From Drosophila miranda (taxonomy: Eukaryota; Arthropoda; Insecta; Diptera; Drosophilidae): DNA of 64,000 nt. Each line of letters opens with the position of its first letter. The stretch's first letter is position 1. Location of the stretch: NCBI RefSeq assembly GCF_003369915.1, contig NC_046674.1, positions 31,437,657 through 31,501,656 on the forward strand, given 5' to 3'. A program made the position numbers and the translations under genes. This document shows, piece after piece, positions 21,534 through 32,400 of the stretch. The notes beneath the pieces are model-generated. The model saw only the letters and a program-made list of their open reading frames with translations, did no database searches and was not told the DNA's origin.

Positions 21534-22162
21534 AAAAAACGAGGGGAACGTTGTGAGTTGCTGCGGACAACGCAACTCTACAGTTATACCCGATACTTAG
21601 TCAGTATGGCTCTCCTCCGGCAGACGCCGCTAATATTGAACGACACGACAAAGAGTGCGTGCGAGAGAGACAGAAAATCAGTCTGAGCGTGACGTCGGGC
21701 GCTGCGTAGCCACTGCAAATTGATTTGTTCCTTTTGGCTACAAAAATGATCCGATCTGATCCAGATTCAGCAATCAGATAGATATGGTCATTCCCTATGA
21801 TTGTGCGATGTGATTTTCAGTTTTCTCGTATCGTCGAAATTGTGGATGCCACAGATTTTCGTCCTTTGTGGGGTCGGTAGGGGGTGGGGCAAAGTTCTGA
21901 AATATTCTTGTAACAGTGACATATCACAAAGGGCTGGATATAAAATGTCGTTGCTCTAGCTCTTATAGTCTTTGAGCACTAGGCGCTGATAGGGACGGAC
22001 AGACAGACAGGGCTCAATCGACTCGGCTATTGATGCTGATCAAGCATATATGTATGTATATACTTTATGGGGTCGGAAACGATTCCTTCTGGACGTTACG
22101 CACATCCATTTTCACCACAAATCTAATATACCCCAATACTCATTTTGAGTATCGGGTATAAA
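21534..22162 (-). mobile_element. DINE-1-like element, inverted pair member 1 (unit 1)
   Basis: Begins AACGAGGGGAACGTTGTGAG and ends GAGTATCGGGTATA. The middle is shortened compared with the copy at 8470. It faces the copy at 22415-23529 across a 250-bp spacer, making an inverted pair. Confidence 0.78.
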
Positions 22163-22414
22163 AAGAAGGGCTTTAAAGACTAACGAATTGGATAATGAGT
22201 AATAATAAATAAGACGAACAATTAATTTCTTTAGGTGCATGCATAGAGTCGACGAGCAAGACCGTGAAGGGAGGAAGAAAACGGAACAACAATAGGGGGA
22301 ATAATTTGAGTGCTTATCTCTCTCTCCTTTTCTTCTTGAGTGGATTACACTTTGCTCAGTTTGCTTTGCCCCTCAGCGGGCTTTAAGTCGAAAAACAAAA
22401 CCAAATAAATTTGT

Positions 22415-23529
22415 ATACCCGATACTCAAAATGAGTATTGGGGTATATTAGATTTGTGGTGAAAATGGATGTGTGTAACGTCCAGAAGGAATCGTTTCCG
22501 ACCCCATAAAGTATATACATATATGCTTGATCAGCATCAATAGCCGAGTCGATTGAGCCCTGTCCGTCTGTCTGTCCGTCCGTCTGTCCGTCCGTCTGTC
22601 CGTCCCCTTCAGCGCCTAGTGCTCAAAGACTATAAGAGCTAGAGCAACGATGTTTTGGATCCAGACTTCTGTGATATGTCACTGCTACAAAAATATTTCA
22701 AAACTTCGCCCCGTCCACTTCCGCCCCCACAAAGGACGAAAATCTGTGGCATCCACATTTTTAAAGATACGATAAAACCAAAAACGCAGAATCGTAGAGA
22801 ATGCTCATATCTTTTAGACTGCAGACTGAATTGGATCGTATTATTATTATAGCCAGCATCAAGAAAACAATTTCATTTTTTTCTCGCCCTGTCTCTCTCT
22901 AACACACACGTAGCATAGCCGGCTTTGCTTAGAGTAAAACATTAGCGCCTAGATCTCAGCGACTATAAAAGCTAGAGCAACCAAATTTGGTATCCACACT
23001 CCTAATATATCGGACCGAGACGAGTTTGTTTCAAAATTTCGCCACACCCCCTTCCGCCCACGCAAAGGATGAAAATCTGGGGATATTCACAAATCTCAGA
23101 GACCTATAAGGCTAGAGTAACCAAATTTGGTATCCGCACTCCTGTTAGATCTCACTATAAAACGTATATCTCAAAATTTCTCCCCACCCCCTTCCGCCCC
23201 CACAAAAGACGAAAGTCTGTTGCATCCACAATATTGAGGATACGAGAAAACTAAAAACGCAGAATCATAGATAATGACCATATCTATCCCGTTGCTGAAT
23301 CTGGATCAGATCGGATTTTTTTTGTAGCCAAAAGGAACAAATCAATTTGCAGTGGCTAAGCAGCGCCCGACGTCACGCTCAGACTGATTTTCTGTCTCTC
23401 TCGCACACAATCTTTGTCGTGTCGTTCAATATTAGCGGCGTCTGCCGGAGGAGAGCCATACTAACTAAGTATCGGGTATAAATGTAGAGTTGCGGTGTAC
23501 GCAGCAACTCAGAACGTTCCCCCTCGTTT
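22415..23529 (+). mobile_element. DINE-1-like element, inverted pair member 2 (unit 1)
   Basis: Head TATACCCGATACTCAAAATG, a long GTCCGTCTGTCCGTCC run (22560-22605), all internal blocks, and tail AGTATCGGGTATAAATGTAG…AACGTTCCCCCTCGTT. Essentially complete. Confidence 0.82.
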
Positions 23530-24493
23530 TTCTTTAACTTTTAACATTTGGCCAATATCACTCACCCCTTGGTCCGCATATCCACGAAAGCGTTTTCTCG
23601 ATGAAGTCCGGATCTGAAAAGGAAACTCCAATCGAGCCTCAAGATTGAGTCACACAAAGGCAACACGAAATCAACACACTAACAAAAAAATTCTTTTCTT
23701 TTCCCACTAGTACTCTACGATATTCCTTCCGCTTTTGGAGGAAAAAATTCTTTGGGTCTTCCCTTTTTGCCCTCGCCTTCGTCTGCCTTTCGCCGCTGAC
23801 AATGACTATCATACACGGAAAAGCTAACAAACTTATTTAAAATCACTTAACACTAAAACATATTACTAACGAAAGTTTCTGCCTTTTTCAAATTCAGTCC
23901 GTTTCTCCTCCGGAACTTTTCCGATGATGAGAATCACTCGCACCATTAATTTAAAGACCTCGCTATGCCCCTGACAGCTTTTGGTTAGGCTCTAGTTAGC
24001 TCCCTCTAGTGCCTCAAAGCTCGCTCTCGAAACAAAACAATTCAGTTCTTTTTCAAAAACTACTCAATAGCCCCGGTTGAGTGTTTTGCGTTGAATTGGG
24101 CCGGTAACTGAAACATTGATCATGGCTACTTCTTCTCGCGACCACTTTGAGGTCGCCGGGCTAAGGTTGGTTTCTCCTTTCCTGGGACACCAGATTTCCT
24201 TGGAGTCTCGGAATCTTTGGAACAGCTAGGCAGATCTGGGTCTGTTGTGAGTCGAAGACCCAACCAAGGAAATGTGGCGAACCGCTGCGTTCCCCTCCTG
24301 CCCTTCTGGAGCCAGTCGCTCCAAAGCCAGGTGCTAGTCCGGAAAAGCTTATCCAGGAATAATAAAAGCGGTTTTCCCTTTTCTTTTTGATGCACTTGAA
24401 AATAACTTGATGCTGCCAAAAAAGCGCATCATACGCTCTGAGCTTCAGAAACTTGGTATCTCCTTCTGGAGCTCTGAACTGGAGATCAATAAT
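23530..24493. other. Spacer sequence without a recognised gene (unit 1)
   Basis: Moderately GC-rich stretch with a 97-codon minus-strand open frame (24126-24419) that shows no recognisable domain. It resembles decayed mobile-element DNA. It is repeated nearly unchanged at 43380-44345 and begins again at 63654. Confidence 0.4.
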
Positions 24494-24616
24494 AACGAAG
24501 GGGAACGTTGTGAGTCGCAGCTACGGCTCTACATTTCTACCCGATACTCAGTTAGAATGGCTCCCTCTGCCAAAGAGCGCACTCATTGCACGACGAAGAG
24601 TGTGTGAAAGAGATGG
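24494..24616 (-). mobile_element. DINE-1-like tail fragment (unit 1)
   Basis: Reads AACGAAGGGGAACGTTGTGAG…TACCCGATACTCAGTTAGAA…GCACGACGAAGAGTGTGTG. Only the tail end of the family is present. Repeated at about 44346-44468. Confidence 0.6.
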
Positions 24617-24779
24617 TCCTAATCCGGAAACATTATCTGGAAATGAGACGAACAAGAGAAACTCAAGCACTGAATTGTCAGAAAAGCCCAAAGCCAAGCC
24701 ACGAAGTTTCTCCTCCTGGAGAAGCTCTCAATGCGACTTCTCAACTTGAATAAAGACGACATTCGGACTTAAACGATAA

Positions 24780-24975
24780 TATTACAGGAGACTTTCACCT
24801 GAAATGTCCCCTCAAGAAAGGGAAATTAGTAAATATAGACTGCTGTAGATTCTGTGCAATGGAGAAGGACACAGAATGAATATTCTGCGATCTATTAAAG
24901 AAGAGTCTTCAAGTTTGTGAGAACAACAGTGACCGGATTTGGGAAATAAGTCCTACCAAACTGATTGACTTCATT
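24780..24975 (+). pseudogene. Decayed LINE C-terminal fragment (unit 1)
   Basis: Translated with breaks: GDFHLKCPLKKGKLVNIDCC, RFCAMEKDTE, then SDRIWEISPTKLIDFIKIQG. This follows the order GH..L…CRFC.EEETAEH…PPSKLLRFI seen at the end of LOA/R1/I-type LINE polyproteins. Stops interrupt it. Repeated in unit 2 (about 44632-44827). Confidence 0.38.
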
Positions 24976-26471
24976 AAAATACAGGGATCTTCCACACAAT
25001 CCTACTGGCCGGTACTAAAGTTGAATTTATTTTCGAAGTGCACATGAACCAACATGGGAAATGTTCTTTTAATTTGCATGGCATTTTCTGTAAGTAGAAG
25101 TAGTCGCTACTGACCGACTCTCCGCTCTCCAGCAGCAGCACGAGGTGCTGCACGACGAGCCGTCGTTCTAATTGGACATTGCTCGTTGCAGATTCAATAA
25201 AAAATATTTTCAAACTGCATTTTATTTCAAGTTTGTTTGTTTCTTCCAGTTTCTATTTGTCAGATTTTGTTTCGCAACAATATTTGGCTTGAACTTTACA
25301 TAAATCGATTTTGTTGTTGTTGTTATACAATATATAGATAGAAACATGTTTGTGTATGTTTGCATACATATATCTATCCATAGATAGTTACCATATGGAG
25401 GTGTTAAGTATATTCTGATAAAGAAACATGAAATTTGACTAAACTTAGTATGTTTGAAGTCATCTTCTTGTCGTTAAAGGTTTGCCGAGTGGAGTGGAAG
25501 GAGAATACATATTGTTCGGAAGTGTGCAAAGTTGAGTTTAAGGTGTGCCAATATGTGTGTCAACGTCTTACGGGTGTCAGTGTTCTTCGGATGGAAGTGC
25601 GTCCCGGCAACCCACCCGGTTATTTGGATTGATGAACACACATATGTATGTATATCTTCGGGTTAGGTTACGCTACCGCCTTCTTTTCAAGACTGCACAT
25701 AGCCCTGCTGCTTCCCTGCTAAGTGTCAATAATGGTGGGGATTTGGATAAGGATTCAGAGATTTCTATGTACACAGACTTGGGGAGTTGCTGATGACATG
25801 GCCGTGGTCATGGAACAGACTATAGATCAAATTATCAATCAGAAGCAAAGAAACACAGAGTGCTCATTTGTTATATTTTCTTTCTTTCTTTTCGGTTACT
25901 CTTATCTGCTGTGGGGGTCACATGTATAGTCTCGTGTATAGTCCTTGAAGGTGCTGGCAAAATCTAGCCTAGTTTTTTTTTAAGTGTAGTATATGTATAT
26001 TATATATATATATAACTAGAGAAGGTCCTCGAAATTCGGTCTACTACACAAACTATCAAGAAGTTTTCTAATGTTAGCTCAAAAAAAAATATAATCAAGT
26101 TTTTATGTGTTATAGTGTAAGGGAACTCAAGACGATTTTACAAAGTTGAAGCTGGACGTGTGTAAGGATTGTAGTTTTAGTTCGAATTTAGGTTTAGGTT
26201 TCTTTTGGTTTTTCGTTTTAGTACTCAACGTGTTGAGGTGTGTGTGTTTATGTGTGGGGAAGGGGGATCTGTTTCCTTTCCAAAGGATAACTTGTAAAAT
26301 GCTTAGACGTATAAATATGCTCTCCTAATGTTAGTACGTAATAATCACATTGACTGTCGCCATTGCCATCGCTCTTGCTCTCGATCTCCTACAGCTTCAT
26401 GTTCAGCTCCAGCTCCAGTTCTTCCCCTTTCGTTCCGAAGCTGAACTACTACTTCTCGCTCTTCGTTCGGA
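24976..26471. other. 3' flank of Ubr1 (unit 1)
   Basis: AT-rich with TATATA and ACATATG tracts. A minus-strand poly-A signal (TTTATT on the plus strand near 25221) could mark the Ubr1 3' end. No further gene supported. Confidence 0.4.
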
Positions 26472-29400
26472 CTACATGTGATGCCATTGCCTTACAGCCA
26501 CGTTGGCATTATCATTGAGTCGAGCAATTTCCTCGTGCAGCTTGTGACCCAACCACTGCATAAAGATGCGGCGATAGGCATACTGGCTGAGGCGCAATGG
26601 ATTGCCGCGCCTTAGGCCCTGATCCGTCTCCCCATACTCGTCCAGATACGGTGGCTGGACATAGCAGCCCTTGCCACGGCCTAGATAGACAACCTGGCAG
26701 TCCCGTATGCGTAGAAATATGCCGACCTCGGCGCCGCAGCTGTGGGCATGATGGGTGCAGGCCCCCACCGACATCTTTCCCAGCTCTGGCTGACAGCAGT
26801 ACGACTGTCCACAAAGCACTTTGCCACAGATCAGGCACATCGTAGGGGTCTTCATTTCCTCGCGCTCGTTGTTGGGACAGAAAATGTCCGATACGCTGTT
26901 GATCAGATCGCTGTAGTCCTCAAAGAGCGGCTTCAGCTCCGGCAGGGGACGCAGACATGGTAACACCTCCACGGGATCTCCATAGCGTAAACTGCACTGC
27001 TCGGCCTGGCGCAGGATGTGCGGATGCGAGGCAAAGTTGTGCATCACGGTGGCATAGACTGTCTCCATATCGAAATATACGCCCATGTCAGCATCCAGAC
27101 CCAGGTACTGGCACATCAGGTCAAATCTATCCGGTTGTTCTGTGGGGAACGTGTCGGGGAACTCAACATCGGTCAGGCAGCGGTAGAAGAGGCAGGCGCA
27201 TCGCAAGAATGCTCTCATCTGACACTGTACATACTCCAGCATCAGGGCCAGGTGCTGCAGCTCGCATGGGATTACCACAGTCTGCTCTTGGTTCTGACTT
27301 TGGCTCTGACTCTTGTTGTGCTTCTCCTCCGACTCCTTTTGCTGCACCAGCTGGCGCATTCGGGATGGCACATTGTAGCGACGATAGAACGCCACCATAT
27401 TCTCCTGGATCTTCGAGGGAAGCTGCTCCACATATGCTAGCTGAGAGAGCTCAGTTGGCGCCATGCCAGCCTCCTCCTTGGCCCGCCGACTGTCCAGCTG
27501 TTTCTCAACGTCAAAGCAGATGACGGCCTTTGTGACATTGGCCAGGAACATTGTCTGCATCATGTAGAAATCGAACATGCTCCCGCTGGGCAGAAAAGTG
27601 TGTTCTATGCAACAGATTGAAAATCAAGAATCAGTAATCAGCAACAAAGAGAGCGATGCGACGCACTGGATTCGGATTACACTTACCATTCTCCCTCACC
27701 ATGAGGTTGAGGACCCCAAAGCTTAGCTGGACTAGCATGCGAAAGCAGTCCCATTCGAGGACACTGGTTCCCTTCTGGTTGAATATGGTGTCCAGCAGCT
27801 TGGACGCCAGTTCGGGTCGCTGCGGAGCCCAACTCGAGTAGAGGGCGCAGGCGCGCACCAGGTTCGTGGTGCACGTCTGATGGCGCATGGGCATCTCCAC
27901 CTTGAGCGGCTTCCGCATAGTGTACATGTAGATCTCAAGGGACTCCAATGTGTAGCTGCATGTGTCAAACACCAGGTACGGGTTCTCGGCCTCGCCGCCT
28001 ACTCCGCCCTCTGTGACAGCGTTCGGCTGTTGGCTTATCATCGCATTTTGCAGCGCCTTGTTGAAGGAGGTCATCACCTCCATACAAGTGGCGTGCAGCT
28101 GCGGCTTCGCGATCAGCTGCACACTACGCTCGAACTGAGCCAGATCGCCGATTACATTGGACCTGCGCAGAACGCTCGGATACTGCCACATGGTGTTGTC
28201 ACCGGCTGGAGCCGATAGCTCCCCAGCAAGAGTCCTCATGATCTCCACGAAGCAGTCCAGGGGCAAGTAGCTCTCGGAGCTGACAGCCGGCGGCACTCCG
28301 GGAAGGCCGCCGGGAATAAGTCCGACCAGGGGCTCGCTGACGGGGAGCACAGTATTGCTGAGGGCCCGGCAATACGGACAGTGGAACTCCACGTTGTGGC
28401 CCTGGCTGAGGGCGAGACGATTCCGGTGGAGGCGACGCTGCTCCTTAGACTCCTCGTTACTGTAGTACTCCTGCCAGCACTTGTAGTGCATCACGTGGCC
28501 GCAGCAGCTCACGTGCATGCCGCACTTGCCCTTGTAGTGGCTCGGTGTAGTCAGGATCACGCGTGAGGTCTGCACAAACGCGGAGCTAACGAGCGGTGGT
28601 CCGTCCGGGTTGATGCTACAGTTCTCGAAGCACAGGATGCATTTGAAGCTGTTCTCCTGCGCCTGGTAGTGGGCCCGGTTTGGCCCCAGGCAGGCCGGGT
28701 TCTGCTTTATCACTAGAGCTGCCGCACCCTGGTCCTCTAGGCTCTCATCCGATATATCCTCCCAATCCATAGCGGTGCTGCCCATGGAGGATGCCGCCCC
28801 CGGCTACTAGAGGCTCCTGTTGAGATTGAATCCTGCTCCAGGTCGCTGTTGGCAAACATCTCAGCGTTCGACTTCATAAAGGACTTTTGGGCACTCTGCA
28901 TCTGGGCCATAATCTTGGCTCGACGCTCGGCGGCCAGCTTGGCGCGGGTCTCCTTCTCCTGGCGTGCCTGTTCCTCGGATGTCAGCGGCGGCTCTTCGCC
29001 CGCAGTCTTCTTCTGAGAGCCGCTGGGCCCGGCCGCTGCTGCTGGCGCCTGCTTGGCCTGCATATCCTTGTACCGTTTAATGGTCCAAAGCACAAAGTCA
29101 CGATGTGCCTCCAACTGTGGCGAAATGAGATCAAATTAAAGGACATTCAAGGCAGGCAGTATATAAAGCGTGGACACTAACCCTTGGGCAGCGTGCTAGC
29201 TCGTCCAACTTGTCGAGGATTCCAAACTGCTGCGCGCGCTCATAGAAACTGAGAAATGGGTAGTGCTCGCTAAGTTCCTCTTGGATGGCAAAGCCGAGCA
29301 AATGTAAAATCTGAATTGAAAAGAAATTACGATTGTTAACATCAGAAGCAGAACGAACAGAACAGGAAACTACATACCTTCTGCACATGGGATTCCGAGA

Positions 29401-32400
29401 AGGAGCGGCTGCGAATGTCCAGAGCCCGATCCATAGTCAAAGTGCAGATGCTGAGGAACACATTGCACTGCAATATGTTGGCCATGGACCTGTAATGGTA
29501 GCAAGAGAAAATTGGCATTAGCATTAGCAACAGAATCCTCCATACGAGTATCCTCAAGCGGACTCACGTGAACGCTGGAGTCAACTGCGGCAGCATGGGG
29601 GGCGGACAGCAGACCAGTTCCTTTTTGGCCTTGCGACGCTCCCGCTGCAGCTCCTCGGCCTTTGATTTATCCTCCTTGGTGTAGTGATAGAAGTACACGT
29701 TGAATTCTTCGAACAGCGACTCCTTCAGAACGTAGACGCCCTTCCGATCGGCACCCACGGGCTTCTTGAACGTGGCCACCGTGTTGATGACGTCCTCGAA
29801 GACACTGTCACTGTTGCCGCCGGTGGTGTCAGGCAGGGCGCGACTCAGCTCCGAATGGGAGTAGGATTTGATGCACAGCAGCTGGATTATCTCCTTGCGC
29901 AGGCGATCTTCCTCGGTCATGAGCGATACTCCGGGCATCCAGCGCTCCCCGATGATGACGATGAGCAGCTCGAGGAACTCGTCGATCATTGACAGCTGGC
30001 GCATGAACTCATCGTCGAGGGGGGACTCGGCCAGCTTCGATTCGTAGTTGGACTGGGCCCATCTGATCAGATTGAACTTGTTCAGGGCATGGATGAGGAA
30101 CTCGTTGCTCTCCATAAGAGAGGCACCAATCTGCAGGCAGACAATGTCCCTGTCCAGCATCTCGACGCGGCAGCGCACATTTCTGTAGAGGTACAGCTGG
30201 TGGAGCAGAGAGTAGCCGTTGCGGCGCCACATTCCGGCGGCCACCTGGGCAATCATCGCATGGGTGCACAGCACCGGCTCTATGATCTCGCGCGGCGTCA
30301 TCTTGATGTTCAGCGCCTCGGTTTCGGCCACCAGGCAGTCGTAGCTTAGGTCGTGTGACCCCAGATGCAGGTAGATCCCGGCATAAAAGCGAGTCAATGG
30401 CAGATGAATGGACACCGGCCGCACCGAGACATCGTATATGAGGCAGTTGGCCACATGTCCAGCCACACTCTTGGCCTCCGCCTCCTCGCCTCCGACAATA
30501 AAGTTGTTGCTCACCAGAGCCCGCACCGTCATCTTGTAGAGTTTGTGCAGCAGCGTCTTGTCGGTGGATGCCCACTCGATCACCTGCGAAATGGTCGTGG
30601 CCAGCTTTATGTGCAGATTGAAGGCGCACTCCCACTCCGGCTCGTAGTCCATATGCTGTCCCGTCTGGCGAGTAATCGACTCCATGCCTTGCATCACATT
30701 TAGGACTCGCATCAGAGCCTTGCAGCCTTCTAGAAATCCAGTGCGCAGCTCATTGCTCAGAACGTCTGGCTTGAGGCTGAGCAGATAGCGCAGGTCGTAC
30801 AGAATATAGTTGGCTCGCTTGAAGAAGGTCAGGCTGGCAATGTTCTTGCTGAAGTGGAGGGTGCGATTGAGGATGAATTTCTCGATGGCCACGTAGTAGA
30901 ATGTGTGCAGCAGCTTGTCGAATATGCCCTCCTTGGCGATCAGGCGATGGGCAATGCTGGGGACGGTGAAGAGCTGCACACTGAGAGAGACTATCGAGAA
31001 GGCGTGGTCGTGGTCATCGTTGATGAAGTCCTCCACGATTGTCGCGTAGCGGCGTGAGAACTCTTGGGCCAGCACCATCTTGTTCTCGTACTCCATGAGC
31101 ATGCCCGAGATGAGGAGGCGGTGCCAGCAGGTGCGAGCGGTCTTCCACAGCTTCACGTCGCACTCGAGGATGTGGCGGATGCAGAAGGACTCCTGCTTCT
31201 GCTGCACCAGCTCGGAGAAGGTCTTGCGGAAGAGGTAGTGGCGGACAAGGAACTCCTGGAACCAGCTAAGCAGCTGGAGGGCGAACTGCTGGCAGGCCAC
31301 CGAGTTGATGTGCAGCACGGAGGTTCGCAGCGACTGGTTGTTGCGGAGATTGGTAAGGAGACCGCTCGGTGGTATCATCTGGTTCTCTATGGCCATCTTC
31401 AGCTCGTTGCACGCCTTGAACGTGTCGCACTTGACCACGGCCCTGCCCTCGCGGTCTATGGCCGCCACTATCTCCATGGCCTCCTTGTGGCGGCACTTGG
31501 CGATCTTTGTCAGCGTCTGGATGACCTGGTCAAACGTGTGCGACTCGTCGTTGTACAGCACCGTGCAAAAGTGCGCCCCATCCAGCTCCAGCCCCTCCCC
31601 GTCGAGGCACTTCAGACTGGCGTTCGGCTCGATCTCCAGATAGTTGACGCAAAACGCCAGAATGGCACTGAAGCAGATCTCGCTGCGCTCCAAAACGGCC
31701 CCACTGATGATCTTGCTCTCGAGCGGATTCTTTCGATTATCCTGCAACAGATACGGATACGGATTCGGATGTTAAAGTAAGGGGTAGCATGCTAGGAAGC
31801 ACTCTCGTTTTACTCACCAAATGCAGATGACAATAGTGATCCTTCTTCCAGGCCTCATTGTCCCCACAATCGCAGCAGCCACCGCCGCCGGAGGTGGACA
31901 TTTTGTACTTGTGGAAGCGATGCGCCGACCGCTTAAAGCAGTTTACGCACAGCACACAGGTGGGATCCATGCCACACTCCCGGCAACTGTAGGTGGGCTC
32001 CCCATTTTTGAACACCTTGCCGCAGACGGTAGCGGTGTTGCCCTCGAGCCGCAGCTTCTCCAGCGCCGATTTTGGGTTATCGCCAAGCATGAACTCGACC
32101 AGAACATCGATTATCTCCTCCTTGGCCAGGGCTTCTTTGAACATGCATTTCACTAAAAAAAATATAAGAAAACGGAGCAACGGAGAGGCATGAAATAATT
32201 GACAAGGTTACGAGAACATATATGCTGGGGGTGGGTACAATGCTGGCAAATGAATTCGTTCGGTGACCCAAGACATTCAACGTCGATGCCTTCTTTAGGT
32301 GGAAGTAGGAGGCGGGAATAAGGAGTATATGTATTTCCCTAAACTCTGTCGAGTATCGGGTATAACTAAGATAGCGTAGGGAAGTAAGAACATACATATG

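Noticed and set aside
29684..32156. Several long plus-strand frames opposite Ubr1 (for example 31064-31780)
   Set aside because: They are antisense reflections of GC-rich Ubr1 codons (Leu/Val/His/Gln-rich), also present in unit 2, and have no domain or splice context.
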